DNA from: JAHHUH01 sp045123075
GTDB taxonomy: Bacteria > Bacillota > Negativicutes > Acidaminococcales > Acidaminococcaceae
Assembly (NCBI GenBank): GCA_045123075.1
Contig: JBGVIJ010000028.1
Span: 1-34,769 of the forward strand
Length of the DNA stretch: 34,769 bases
Direction of reading: 5' to 3'
Shown: positions 1 to 8,401 of the stretch, piece by piece
Numbering within the stretch: position 1 is the stretch's first letter
How the letters are laid out: each line of letters opens with the position of its first letter
Made by a program: the position numbers and the translations under genes
Notes under the pieces: generated by a model
What the model was told of the DNA's origin: nothing
The model's database searches: none
Seen by the model: the letters and a program-made list of their open reading frames with translations, nothing else

Positions 1-1524
1 TATGGGTCCGATGCAGTTGGTGGTGTAGTAAACATTATTACAAAAAAGGCTGACAGTAATTATGGTAAAGTAAATTTAGGATTTGGTTCTAATGGTGCTA
101 AAGACTACAATGCAATGTATTCTTTAAAAACTGGTAAAACAGGAATTACTTTATCTGCATCTAAGTACGAACAAGATTATTACAAATATAAAGATGCTGC
201 ATCAGGAGTTACCAAACGTTGGCCTGATGGATCAGAAATGGATTCTGAAAAGGTTTCAATTAAAATTAATCAAGAAATTGAACAAAATACGGATTTAGAA
301 ATTGGTTATGATTATAGTAAGTATCAAGGTTTAAGTATGGGTTCTTTGACTAATACGTATGGTGTTAGTAATGTAGAAAAAGAATCTAACAATGTTTATG
401 CTAAATTAAATTGGCTGTTAAATGAAAATGACAATGGATATGTTCAAATTTATCATAATGAATATAAATATCACACTGTTAGAAAAGCAACTAATATTTT
501 AGACGGTGATGTTGATGACAAAACTATTGGTATGGATTTACAACAGGCTATCAGTCTTTCCGATAATAATAAAATAGTTGCAGGTTTTTCTTGGCGTAAG
601 TCTGATGTCTTAAATGTTTCTGATGAAGAAGACTGGAATACTGGTACCGTTACCAAACGTGGTTCTGTTTATGACGAATCCATTGAAAATACTGCTATAT
701 TTATTAATGATACATGGGAATTTCTACCTACTTGGACGTTAAATGCTGGTATTCGTTATGATGACCATAGTAAATCCGGTGACGAAACTACTTTAAGTTT
801 AGGATTGAATAAAAAGTTTGATGATAACAGCCATGCTTATATCAACTGGGGTGAAGTTTTTAAAACTCCAACAACTGGTGATTTGTTTGCAGCAATGGGT
901 GGCAATCCTAATTTAAAAGCAGAAACTGGGGATAGTTGGACAGTTGGATATAGTACAAAATTGAATGAAACAACTAATGTTGGTATTAGTTATTTTGAAA
1001 GTGATTTAGAAAATGCTATCGTATGGGGCGGTTCTAAAATGGAAAATGTTTCTAGGCAAAAGAAACAAGGTGTAGAATTAACTGCAACTCATGCATTAAA
1101 TGATAACTTAGATTTAGAAGCATCTTACTCTTATATTAAAGTTAAAGAAAATATTGGAACTGGCTTTACCAAAGATAAAGGTTACATTCCCAACACATAT
1201 AGACTTGGCGTACATTACCATGAAGGCAAGTGGGATGCCAACGTTTGGATGCGTTATGGAAGCGGAGCAGATGATACTATGACACTCATTGACGCTTCCA
1301 GTTGGGGCGGAACCAATTATTACGTAGGTGAATATGCTGACAGTAACTACTTAACTGTTGATGTAGCTGTAACTTATAAAGCAAATAAAGATTTATCATT
1401 CTATGCAAAAGGTTTCAATATATTTAATGAAGCGTATGCAGACTTCCATGGTACTACTGATGGTTCCTATATGTACCCCGCACAATCCAGACGTTTCATC
1501 GTTGGTGCTGAATACAAATTCTAA
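1..1524 (+). CDS. TonB-dependent outer-membrane receptor, 5'-truncated by window edge
   Basis: The reading frame is open from base 1, so the N-terminus (signal peptide, TonB box, most of the plug) lies outside the window; about 507 residues are visible. The first codons give YGSDAVGGVVNIITKK, the conserved end of the plug domain of TonB-dependent receptors. The rest is a beta-barrel of alternating strands rich in Tyr, Asn and Gly, with the typical barrel motif GEVFKTPTTGDLF followed by NPNLKAETGDSWTVGY, and it ends in a C-terminal Phe (EYKF), the usual outer-membrane insertion signal. The family imports siderophores, haem, cobalamin or other scarce ligands using TonB energy; the ligand cannot be read from this fragment. 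Its presence implies an outer membrane, which within Firmicutes points to Negativicutes. A terminator follows immediately. Confidence 0.93.
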   Translation, partial: YGSDAVGGVVNIITKKADSNYGKVNLGFGSNGAKDYNAMYSLKTGKTGITLSASKYEQDYYKYKDAASGVTKRWPDGSEMDSEKVSIKINQEIEQNTDLEIGYDYSKYQGLSMGSLTNTYGVSNVEKESNNVYAKLNWLLNENDNGYVQIYHNEYKYHTVRKATNILDGDVDDKTIGMDLQQAISLSDNNKIVAGFSWRKSDVLNVSDEEDWNTGTVTKRGSVYDESIENTAIFINDTWEFLPTWTLNAGIRYDDHSKSGDETTLSLGLNKKFDDNSHAYINWGEVFKTPTTGDLFAAMGGNPNLKAETGDSWTVGYSTKLNETTNVGISYFESDLENAIVWGGSKMENVSRQKKQGVELTATHALNDNLDLEASYSYIKVKENIGTGFTKDKGYIPNTYRLGVHYHEGKWDANVWMRYGSGADDTMTLIDASSWGGTNYYVGEYADSNYLTVDVAVTYKANKDLSFYAKGFNIFNEAYADFHGTTDGSYMYPAQSRRFIVGAEYKF

Positions 1525-1583
1525 GAGTGCCTACTTAAGGCAAGCTATTTGTGCATAGCCTAATATTTACAACTTTAAAGTAA

Positions 1584-1623
1584 AATAAAGAAGCGGAGCG
1601 TTTGCTTCGCTTCTTTATTACAC
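1584..1623 (+). terminator. Rho-independent terminator after the TonB receptor gene
   Basis: Inverted repeat with left arm AATAAAGAAGCG (1584-1595) and right arm CGCTTCTTTATT (1608-1619), a 12-bp perfect stem with a 12-base loop, 60 bases after the receptor stop codon. The stem ends in an A/T-rich stretch, so it could also act on the other strand. Confidence 0.8.
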
Positions 1624-1663
1624 TGGGGTATAGTTACTATATCTTTTCAGAGGTAATCGTTTG

Positions 1664-1672
1664 TGATAAAAT
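1664..1672 (+). promoter_or_regulatory. Candidate extended -10 promoter of the nitrilase gene
   Basis: TGATAAAAT (TG, one base, then TAAAAT) lies 28 bases before the start codon at 1700. No convincing -35 box is seen, as is common for extended -10 promoters. Inference from sequence only. Confidence 0.4.
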
Positions 1673-1699
1673 GCAGGCAAATAATTTGGAGAATGACTT

Positions 1700-2575
1700 A
1701 TGAAAACTAAATGGTTTATTATTTTAGCAATGTTGCTTTCTATTTTTGGATGCAGTTGTTGTTTGGCAAGCGATATTACAAATACGAAAGGCAGTAACGT
1801 TATGAAGATTGCTCTGTGTCATTTAGAAGTTAGTTGCGGACCGCAAGAAAAGAACCTTGAAAAGATAGAACGCGCAGTAAAAATAGCTGGTGAGCATGGC
1901 GCAAGGCTTGTTGCTACGCCCGAAACTGCAGTGCAAGGTTATTACTTCCATCGTATTGATGAAGCTCGTAAATTAGAAGTTCAGCCTGCACTATACTTAG
2001 ATGATTTACGCGAAGTGGTAAGGCAATACGGAATGTACCTAATGCTTGGTTGTGGTGAGTATGTAGAAGAAACAGGCTTGCATCATAACTCTTGCTTCGT
2101 CTTTGCTCCAGATGGTAGTTTGCAAAGTAGACATCGTAAAATTTACGGCGAGAAGCTTGGTTCTGAAAAATGGGCGAGCCCTGGTGATAGAATGAGCACC
2201 ACGAACTGTGATGGTGTAAATGTAGGCGTTCTTGTTTGTGCAGATTCTTGGTTTGACGAAAGACCTTTAGCTTTAAAAGAACAAGGCGCAGATATCTTAA
2301 TTGACATTGCTGCATGGCCTGAAACCCCTGAAACTGGAAATCCTTTACCGTCTTGGCAGAAGGTTACTAAAATTACGGGACTTCCCTTTGTGGTTTGCAA
2401 CCAAACGGGCAAAACTAAATGGATGGATATGTCAATTGGGGAGAGTGTAGTAATTCAAGACGAGGTTATAAAATGCATTTACAGTGGTGAAGAAGCTGTG
2501 CTTTTCTTTGAATTTGATACTGTTTCTAAGCAAATACTCTCTGAAAAATTTGAAGTAGTGAAATTAAAAAGCTAA
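1700..2575 (+). CDS. Exported carbon-nitrogen hydrolase (nitrilase superfamily)
   Basis: 291 residues. The core from about residue 35 is a nitrilase-superfamily amidase with the Glu-Lys-Cys triad visible: E75 in ATPETAVQGY, K147 in HRKIYGEK and C180 in VLVCADSWF. The family hydrolyses amides or nitriles through a cysteine thioester; the substrate is not evident. The N-terminus is unusual: a lysine-containing start, a hydrophobic segment (about residues 6-23) and a Cys-rich stretch FGCSCCLASD, which reads as a signal peptide, possibly a poor lipobox at C18. An internal Met35 (MKIALCHLEV) is where a cytosolic family member would start, but a good TGGAGA site 8 bases before the ATG at 1700 supports the longer form. 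It is a single-gene unit with its own candidate promoter and terminator. Confidence 0.85.
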   Translation: MKTKWFIILAMLLSIFGCSCCLASDITNTKGSNVMKIALCHLEVSCGPQEKNLEKIERAVKIAGEHGARLVATPETAVQGYYFHRIDEARKLEVQPALYLDDLREVVRQYGMYLMLGCGEYVEETGLHHNSCFVFAPDGSLQSRHRKIYGEKLGSEKWASPGDRMSTTNCDGVNVGVLVCADSWFDERPLALKEQGADILIDIAAWPETPETGNPLPSWQKVTKITGLPFVVCNQTGKTKWMDMSIGESVVIQDEVIKCIYSGEEAVLFFEFDTVSKQILSEKFEVVKLKS

Positions 2576-2606
2576 GTTTCTGAATAAAAAACAACAAGTA
2601 GAAATT

Positions 2607-2650
2607 AAAAGCATCTTTAAGATAATTTTTTGTCGAAAAGGTGCTTTTTT
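2607..2650 (+). terminator. Terminator after the nitrilase-family gene
   Basis: Left arm AAAAGCATCTTT (2607-2618) pairs imperfectly with AAAAGGTGCTTTT (2636-2648), ending in a run of six T. The loop is long (about 17 bases), so strength is uncertain. It separates the hydrolase from the hdr cluster. Confidence 0.6.
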
Positions 2651-2674
2651 CTTCATAAAATTGTCACAAATCAT

Positions 2675-2703
2675 TTCTCAAAAACACCATTCTTTGGTAC
2701 AAT
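2675..2703 (+). promoter_or_regulatory. Candidate sigma-A promoter of the hdr-flx-frd cluster
   Basis: TTCTCA (2675-2680), a 17-base spacer, then TACAAT (2698-2703), 73 bases before the hdrB start. The leader contains a small inverted repeat, TTTAATT (2718-2724) with AATTAAA (2729-2735). No operator is recognised. Confidence 0.45.
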
Positions 2704-2776
2704 ACTATAAATGGACTTTTAATTTAGGAATTAAATCTATTAGTCATTTCAACGGACGGCAAGGAGGTAATCTCTT

Positions 2777-3574
2777 ATGATTTATAATTATTATCCCGGC
2801 TGCACCTTATCTACAAAAGCAAAGGAACTTGATGTTGCTGCTCGCAAATGTGCAGAAGCTTTAGGCTTTCCTCTTGTAGAAATTCCTGAATGGCAATGTT
2901 GTGGCGCTGTGTATCCCATGGCGGCAGATGCCATTGCAGAAAGATTAAGTGCAGTGCGTGCGTTAGTTGCAGCAAGGGAAAATGGTGGAGTTCTTGTTAC
3001 TTTATGCAGTGCTTGTCATCACGTAATTAAACGCGTTAATCACGATATGGCAAATAACAAAGAAATCCAACAAAAAGTTAATAACTATTTAGGTTTAGAC
3101 GTTCCCTATACTGGCGAAACCAAAGTGCTTCATTATTTGGAAGTGCTGCGTGACGTAGTAGGCTTCGACAATTTAAAAGCTAAAGTTACTAATTCTTTAA
3201 AAGGTCGCAAGATTGCTGCTTACTATGGTTGTTTATTGCTTCGACCGGGACAAGTGATGTCCTTTGATGATGTAGAACGTCCAGTTATTTTAGAAGACTT
3301 CATTAAAGCACTTGGTGCTGAGCCTGTAATTTATGATATGCGCAATGAATGTTGCGCAGGTTATATGGCTGTAACTGATAAATATAGCTGTCAACAAATG
3401 GTTGGCGAAATTCAAGGCAGTGCTGCTAACGCAGGTGCTGGTGAATTTATTACTGCTTGCCCTCTGTGTGCTTATAACCTTGTAGCAAACGCAGGTAATG
3501 ATAAACTTCCTGTAAGCTACTTTACCGAAGTATTAGCAGAAGCTTTGGGTTTAAACGAAGGAGGTGCTGATTGA
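2777..3574 (+). CDS. hdrB: HdrB-like CCG-domain subunit, heterodisulfide reductase family
   Basis: 265 residues with two complete CCG motifs, the ligand sets of HdrB non-cubane [4Fe-4S] clusters. The first is C9, C41-C42 and C77-x2-C80. The second is C152, C192-C193 and C228-x2-C231. In methanogens HdrB reduces the CoM-CoB heterodisulfide; in bacteria lacking those thiols the true partner is generally unknown. AAGGAGG at 2761-2767 supports the ATG at 2777. First gene of the nine-gene cluster, and its TGA overlaps the hdrC start by one base (TGATG), so the two are translationally coupled. Both CCG motifs being intact suggests an active disulfide-type or electron-transfer site rather than a relic. 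Soluble, cytoplasmic. Confidence 0.9.
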   Translation: MIYNYYPGCTLSTKAKELDVAARKCAEALGFPLVEIPEWQCCGAVYPMAADAIAERLSAVRALVAARENGGVLVTLCSACHHVIKRVNHDMANNKEIQQKVNNYLGLDVPYTGETKVLHYLEVLRDVVGFDNLKAKVTNSLKGRKIAAYYGCLLLRPGQVMSFDDVERPVILEDFIKALGAEPVIYDMRNECCAGYMAVTDKYSCQQMVGEIQGSAANAGAGEFITACPLCAYNLVANAGNDKLPVSYFTEVLAEALGLNEGGAD

Positions 3575-3963
3575 TGGTTATCTCTGAAAAAGAAAAAGCA
3601 GAAATGTTACTTCAATTGGCAGGTACTAACGTAACCCTTTGCATTCAATGCGGTCGTTGCAGTGCAAATTGTCCTATGGCTTGGAAAATGGACTTGATGC
3701 CTCACCGTATGGTTTATGAACTTCTTAACGGCAATGCTGATGCTTTGTTAAATGCAAATTCTGCATGGAAATGTATGTCCTGCTTTAGCTGTGCTGAGCG
3801 TTGTCCTAAAGGTGTAAGCCCTGCGTCCATTATGGAAGCAGTACGCTTAACTGCCATTCGTGCTCAAGGTGGTAATAAAATTAATCCAATCGAGCTTGAA
3901 AATTACGATGAAAATATGCCGCAACAAGCACTTGTGGCTGCATTTAGAAAATATAACAAGTAG
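3574..3963 (+). CDS. hdrC: HdrC-like electron-transfer subunit
   Basis: 129 residues with two ferredoxin-type [4Fe-4S] motifs, CIQCGRCSANCP and CMSCFSCAERCP, spaced as in HdrC. HdrC carries electrons from HdrA to HdrB. The ATG at 3574 overlaps the hdrB stop and is preceded by GGAG at 3560-3563; a TTG three bases upstream is a less likely start. No membrane segment, so this is the soluble HdrC type, not the HdrE-linked form. The C-terminus is short and polar, ending shortly before the hdrA ribosome site. Confidence 0.9.
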   Translation: MVISEKEKAEMLLQLAGTNVTLCIQCGRCSANCPMAWKMDLMPHRMVYELLNGNADALLNANSAWKCMSCFSCAERCPKGVSPASIMEAVRLTAIRAQGGNKINPIELENYDENMPQQALVAAFRKYNK

Positions 3964-3974
3964 GAGGGAATCAC

Positions 3975-5963
3975 GTGCAAAAAATTGGTGTATTTGTTTG
4001 CTGGTGCGGTAGTAATATTGCCGGCACCGTTGACGTGGCTGCAGTTGTGGAAGCTGTAAAGCAAATTCCCGACGTTGCCTACGCTGTTGATTATAAGTAT
4101 ATGTGCTCCGAAGAAGGCCAAAAGCTGATTAAAGACGCTGTTGCAGAATACGGCTTGGATAGATTAGTTGTTTGTTCCTGCTCTCCGCGAATGCATGAAG
4201 CTACTTTCAGAAAATGTGCTGAAAGTATTGGCATTAACCCTTATATGGTTGAAATCGCTAATATCCGTGAGCAATGCTCCTGGGTATTAAAAGATAAAGC
4301 CATCGCTACTGAAAAAGCTATTCAATTAACTAAGGCTGCCATTGCTAAGGTTCGTTTTAACGACCCGTTACATCCTGGTCAAAGCCAAGTTGTAAAACGT
4401 GCTTTGGTAATTGGTGGTGGCATTGCAGGTATCCAAACTGCTTTGGACATTGCAGAAGCTGGTTACAAGGTTGATATTTTAGAAAAAGAACCTACCATTG
4501 GCGGTAAGATGGCACAAATCGACAAAACCTTCCCGACTTTGGATTGCTCTGCCTGCATCTTGACTCCTAAAATGGTAGATGCTGCTTGCCACGAAAATAT
4601 TACCATTCACACTTACAGTGAACTGGAAGCAGTAAGCGGTTACGTTGGTAATTTTGATGTTACCATTCGTAAAAAAGCCCGTAGCGTTAAAGCTGATATC
4701 TGCAGTGGCTGTGGTATTTGTACTGAAAAATGTCCTGCTCGCAAAACTCCCAGTGAATTTGATGAAGGCCTGCGTAATAGGGGAGCAATCTACATTCCCT
4801 TTGCCCAAGCTATTCCTAAAGTTCCTGTAATTGATCGTGAAAACTGCTTGAAGTTTAAAACTGGCAAATGTGGCGTTTGCTCCATCGTTTGTCCTAACGG
4901 TGCAATCGATTACACCCAAGAAGATGAACTCTTAACCGAAAAGTATGGTGCAATCGTTCTTGCTACTGGTTTTGAATTGATTGACTTAGATAAATATGGT
5001 GAACTTGGTTACGGTCGCAGCAAAAACGTTATTACTTCTATGCAATTGGAACGTTTAACTAATGCTGCAGGTCCTACTGAAGGTCATCTTGTTTGCCCTG
5101 AAACAGGTAAAGAACCTAAGAGTGTAGTAATAGTATCCTGTGTAGGTAGCCGTGATACTACTGAACGCGGCAAAACCTACTGCTCTAAAGTTTGCTGTAT
5201 GTATAACGCTAAACACGCAATGTACATTCGCGAAAAATATCCTAATGTAGATGTTACTGTATTCTACATTGACGTGCGTACTCCTGGCAAAGGCTTTGAC
5301 GAATTCCAACGCAGAGCTGTTGAAGAATACGGCGTACATTATGTACGTGGTCAAGTGGGTAAAGTGCTTGCAGATAAAGATGGTAATTTGACTGTTTTCG
5401 CCAGCGATTTGAACAGCGGTAAGCATTTGATGCTCAACCCTGATTTGGTAGTTCTTGCTTGTGCCGTGAAACCTGCTGAAGATGCACGTAAACTGGCTTC
5501 CATGCTTACTGCAAGTATTGATACTAATGACTTCTACGTTGAAGCTCATCCTAAACTTCGTCCTGTAGAAAGTCCTACTGCCGGCATTTTCCTTTCCGGT
5601 ATGTGCCAAGGTCCTAAGGATATTCCTGAAACCGTTTCTCAAGCTGGTGCTGCTGCAGCAAAAGTTATTGGCCTTTTAGCTAAAGATAAGCTGATGACCA
5701 ATCCCTGCACTGCTAAATGCAATGAACGTATTTGCAGCGGTTGCTTGACTTGTACCAACGTATGTCCTTATGGCGCAATTAGTGGTGTAGAAAAAGAAGT
5801 TATTACTTTGAATGGCACTCGTGAAAAACGAGTTGTTGCCGTTGTAAATGAAGCTTTGTGCCAAGGCTGTGGTGCTTGCACCGTAGCTTGTCCTTCTGCA
5901 AGTATGGATTTACAAGGCTTTACCAATAAACAAATTTTGGCAGAGGTGGATGCATTATGTTAA
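3975..5963 (+). CDS. hdrA: HdrA-like flavoprotein, predicted electron-bifurcating subunit
   Basis: 662 residues, GTG start with TAGGAGGGAA just upstream. It has an N-terminal HdrA domain with a Cys-rich opening (VFVCWCGSNI), then an FAD-binding Rossmann motif near residue 146 (VIGGGIAGIQTALDIAEAGY). Ferredoxin motifs are CSGCGICTEKCP (about 243) and CGVCSIVCP, with a C-terminal pair, CSGCLTCTNVCP and CQGCGACTVACP. HdrA FAD is the established site of flavin-based electron bifurcation in the MvhADG-HdrABC complex, sending one electron to ferredoxin and one to HdrCB; that role is inferred here from family membership. The gene overlaps the next one by seven bases, indicating tight coupling. Length and domain order match complete HdrA proteins. 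Confidence 0.92.
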   Translation: MQKIGVFVCWCGSNIAGTVDVAAVVEAVKQIPDVAYAVDYKYMCSEEGQKLIKDAVAEYGLDRLVVCSCSPRMHEATFRKCAESIGINPYMVEIANIREQCSWVLKDKAIATEKAIQLTKAAIAKVRFNDPLHPGQSQVVKRALVIGGGIAGIQTALDIAEAGYKVDILEKEPTIGGKMAQIDKTFPTLDCSACILTPKMVDAACHENITIHTYSELEAVSGYVGNFDVTIRKKARSVKADICSGCGICTEKCPARKTPSEFDEGLRNRGAIYIPFAQAIPKVPVIDRENCLKFKTGKCGVCSIVCPNGAIDYTQEDELLTEKYGAIVLATGFELIDLDKYGELGYGRSKNVITSMQLERLTNAAGPTEGHLVCPETGKEPKSVVIVSCVGSRDTTERGKTYCSKVCCMYNAKHAMYIREKYPNVDVTVFYIDVRTPGKGFDEFQRRAVEEYGVHYVRGQVGKVLADKDGNLTVFASDLNSGKHLMLNPDLVVLACAVKPAEDARKLASMLTASIDTNDFYVEAHPKLRPVESPTAGIFLSGMCQGPKDIPETVSQAGAAAAKVIGLLAKDKLMTNPCTAKCNERICSGCLTCTNVCPYGAISGVEKEVITLNGTREKRVVAVVNEALCQGCGACTVACPSASMDLQGFTNKQILAEVDALC

Positions 5964-6397
5964 AAGACACTGCTAAATTTGAACCGAAGATTGTTGCTTT
6001 CTGCTGTAACTGGTGCAGCTACGCAGGGGCTGATGGGGCAGGCACTGCTCGTAAGAACTATCCTGCTAACGTAAAGATTATTAAAGTTCCCTGTTCTTGC
6101 AGGGTAAATCCTATGTTTATTCTGCGTGCTTTCCAACGCGGTGCTGACGGTGTTATCCTTTGTGGCTGTCATCCCGGTGATTGCCACTATAGCACTGGTA
6201 ACTATTACACTCGTCGTAGAATGGCGCTTTTAATGAGCATGTTGAACTTTATGGGCGTCGCAGAAAACCGTTTCCGCGTGGAATGGGTGTCTGCTGCTGA
6301 AGGTGCAAAATTTGCTGACGTTATGAATGATTTTGTAGCACAAATTACTGCACTGGGAGAAAATGTGAAGTTGAGGGATTTACGATGCAAAAAATAG
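5957..6397 (+). CDS. mvhD: MvhD/FlxD-like [2Fe-2S] electron-transfer subunit
   Basis: 146 residues matching the MvhD/FlpD family. It opens with IVAFCCNWCSYAGADG, continues with VPCSCRVNP and ILCGCHPGDCHY, and holds a single [2Fe-2S] cluster in known members. The family docks the electron-input module onto HdrA. Here the input module is not a hydrogenase: the genes after it encode Fe-S and FAD/NAD(P)H proteins, as in FlxABCD-HdrABC clusters. The start overlaps the hdrA stop by seven bases, and its own end overlaps the next gene by 13 bases. Confidence 0.88.
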   Translation: MLKDTAKFEPKIVAFCCNWCSYAGADGAGTARKNYPANVKIIKVPCSCRVNPMFILRAFQRGADGVILCGCHPGDCHYSTGNYYTRRRMALLMSMLNFMGVAENRFRVEWVSAAEGAKFADVMNDFVAQITALGENVKLRDLRCKK

Positions 6398-7365
6398 CAG
6401 AACTTATGCAAGCTAAAGCAATTGAGCTTTTACAAAATGGTAAAGCAGAAAAAGTTCTTGCTTGGCGTGCAGGTGAATTCTTTTATGATAATGCTCCTGC
6501 TGCTTTTGAAAGCGTAGAAGCTTGCAAAGAAATTGTTTACAACGAGTTTTGCCCTGCTAATTTGGCAAAATACTTGATTGAAACTACTAAACAACAAAAG
6601 AAAACTGTAGTATTCTTAAAACCTTGTGATACTTACGGCGTAAACCAACTTTTAAAAGATAATCGTATTAAACATGAATATTTCTATGCAGTTGGTACTC
6701 CTTGTAGTGGTATGCTTGATGAAAAGAAAATCAAAGCATTGGGTGCTAAAGGTATTACCAAAGTTTCCTGCGAGGGCGATAAAGTTATCGTAGAAACTGT
6801 TTACGGTACCAAAGAATATGCTAAAGTTGACGTACTCTTGAACAAATGCATTATGTGCAAGGGTAACGAATATAAAATTGCTGATGAAGAATTGGGAGAA
6901 AAATTAGAAGTTCCCAAATTCGACGGTGATAAATTCGCAGCAGTAAAAGTTATTGAAGCAATGAGCGCGGAAGAACGCTTTGCTTTCTGGCAAGAAGAAC
7001 TTAGCAAATGCATTCGTTGCAATGCTTGTCGTGATATTTGCCCTGCTTGTAGCTGTGAACAATGTATCTTTGATAATCAAGAAGCTCCTGTTGCGGGCAA
7101 GGCTGCAGCTGACGATGTAGAAGAACAACTCTTCCATCTGATTAGAGCTTATCACGTAGCAGGTCGTTGTGTTGGTTGTGGAGAATGTGCTCGTGTTTGC
7201 CCTCAAGGCGTTAAACTTGGCTTGCTTAATTTAAAATTCATGAAAGATATCAACGAATTCTATGGTGCTTACCAAGCTGGTGACGATGCTACAACTCCGT
7301 CTCCCTTGGTAAGTTATAAAGATTGTGATCCTGAAGCTTATGAAGCAGTTAAAAGGAGGGGTTAA
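6385..7365 (+). CDS. Iron-sulfur protein, FrhB-like plus ferredoxin domains (Flx-type subunit)
   Basis: 326 residues. The N-terminal half (VVFLKPCDTYGVNQLL; VGTPCSGMLD; LLNKCIMCKGNEY) resembles the F420-hydrogenase beta-subunit/FrhB-like family. The C-terminal half has two [4Fe-4S] motifs, CIRCNACRDICPACSCEQC (with extra cysteines) and CVGCGECARVCPQG. It most likely relays electrons between the FAD reductase and the MvhD-like subunit, corresponding to FlxB or FlxC of Desulfovibrio-type Flx complexes; I cannot say which. A weak ribosome site (GAGGG) lies inside the upstream gene. It ends two bases before the next start. Confidence 0.78.
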   Translation: MQKIAELMQAKAIELLQNGKAEKVLAWRAGEFFYDNAPAAFESVEACKEIVYNEFCPANLAKYLIETTKQQKKTVVFLKPCDTYGVNQLLKDNRIKHEYFYAVGTPCSGMLDEKKIKALGAKGITKVSCEGDKVIVETVYGTKEYAKVDVLLNKCIMCKGNEYKIADEELGEKLEVPKFDGDKFAAVKVIEAMSAEERFAFWQEELSKCIRCNACRDICPACSCEQCIFDNQEAPVAGKAAADDVEEQLFHLIRAYHVAGRCVGCGECARVCPQGVKLGLLNLKFMKDINEFYGAYQAGDDATTPSPLVSYKDCDPEAYEAVKRRG

Positions 7366-7366
7366 G

Positions 7367-8401
7367 ATGTTAAAAATCAATATTGATAATCTGCCCAAAC
7401 TTTTGGCTGCGCTGAATGAAGTAGGGGAATTACACGTTCCTTGCGAAAATAAAGCCGGTAAAGTGGATTTTGCTAAGTGGAATTTAGAAAAAAGACCTCG
7501 ATTTGATGTCACTCTAACTTCAAAATCAGCTAAAGATTTGTTTTTTCCGCAAGTTGAAGACTTGCTCACCTTTAAAACTGAAGGTAAAAACCTTTCTATC
7601 GAACAAATTATGCCCTCTGACAAGCAAGTTATCTTGATGGGCGTTCGTGCTTGCGACATCCGTAGCTTTGAATTATTAGACAAAGTATTTTTAAAAGACC
7701 CTGTAGATTCTTACTACAAAGCTCGCCGTGAAAACACTTTGCTTATTGGTATGGCTTGCTCTGAACCTGAAGAAACTTGCTTCTGCAGTAGCTTCGGTAT
7801 TGACGCAACCTCTCCTAATGGCGACGTAACCACTTGGATTGTAGGCGAGACTTTATATTGGCAACCTGTTAGTGAAAAAGGTGAAGCTTTAACTGAAAAA
7901 GTAGCAAATCTTCTTGAAGAAGCAGACGATGTTCAAGTTAAAGAACAACAAACTGCAACTAAAGAAGTGCTTGGAAAAATGCCTTTAGCTAATTTCAAGG
8001 TAGCAGATAAAATTACTGAAAGCGAACTGAAAACTTTTAATAGTAAAGTTTGGGAAGAAGCATCTGCAGGCTGCTTGTCTTGCTGCACTTGCACTTATGT
8101 TTGTCCTACCTGCCATTGCTACGACATTCGTGACTATGCTGTTAGCGATAACCATACTGAACGTTATCGTTGCTGGGATAGCTGCATGGCAAATGACTTT
8201 ACTAAAATGGCTCACGGTAATCCCCGTAAAACCAAAGTTGAACGCTTCCGTCAAAGATATATGCATAAGCTGGTCTACTTCCCCAATAATAATGAAGGTG
8301 ACTTTGCTTGCGTAGGTTGCGGTCGTTGCCTGCAAAAATGTCCTGTAAATATTAACATTGTAAAAGTAGCGAAAGCATTGGAGGTGAGTGAAGATGTGTA
8401 A
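7367..8401 (+). CDS. AsrA-like [4Fe-4S] protein (Flx-type subunit)
   Basis: 344 residues from the ATG at 7367, chosen because AAAAGGAGGGG sits directly upstream; a longer frame from 7325 lies within the previous gene. The N-terminal domain carries MGVRACDIRSFELLDKVF and MACSEPEETCFCSSFG, then two [4Fe-4S] motifs, CLSCCTCTYVCPTCHCYD and CVGCGRCLQKCP. This is the layout of AsrA (anaerobic sulfite reductase A) and of hydrogenase/Flx Fe-S subunits. No AsrC-like sirohaem subunit is present, so sulfite reduction is not supported. It probably passes electrons from the FAD subunit encoded next, which it overlaps by eight bases. Confidence 0.82.
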   Translation: MLKINIDNLPKLLAALNEVGELHVPCENKAGKVDFAKWNLEKRPRFDVTLTSKSAKDLFFPQVEDLLTFKTEGKNLSIEQIMPSDKQVILMGVRACDIRSFELLDKVFLKDPVDSYYKARRENTLLIGMACSEPEETCFCSSFGIDATSPNGDVTTWIVGETLYWQPVSEKGEALTEKVANLLEEADDVQVKEQQTATKEVLGKMPLANFKVADKITESELKTFNSKVWEEASAGCLSCCTCTYVCPTCHCYDIRDYAVSDNHTERYRCWDSCMANDFTKMAHGNPRKTKVERFRQRYMHKLVYFPNNNEGDFACVGCGRCLQKCPVNINIVKVAKALEVSEDV

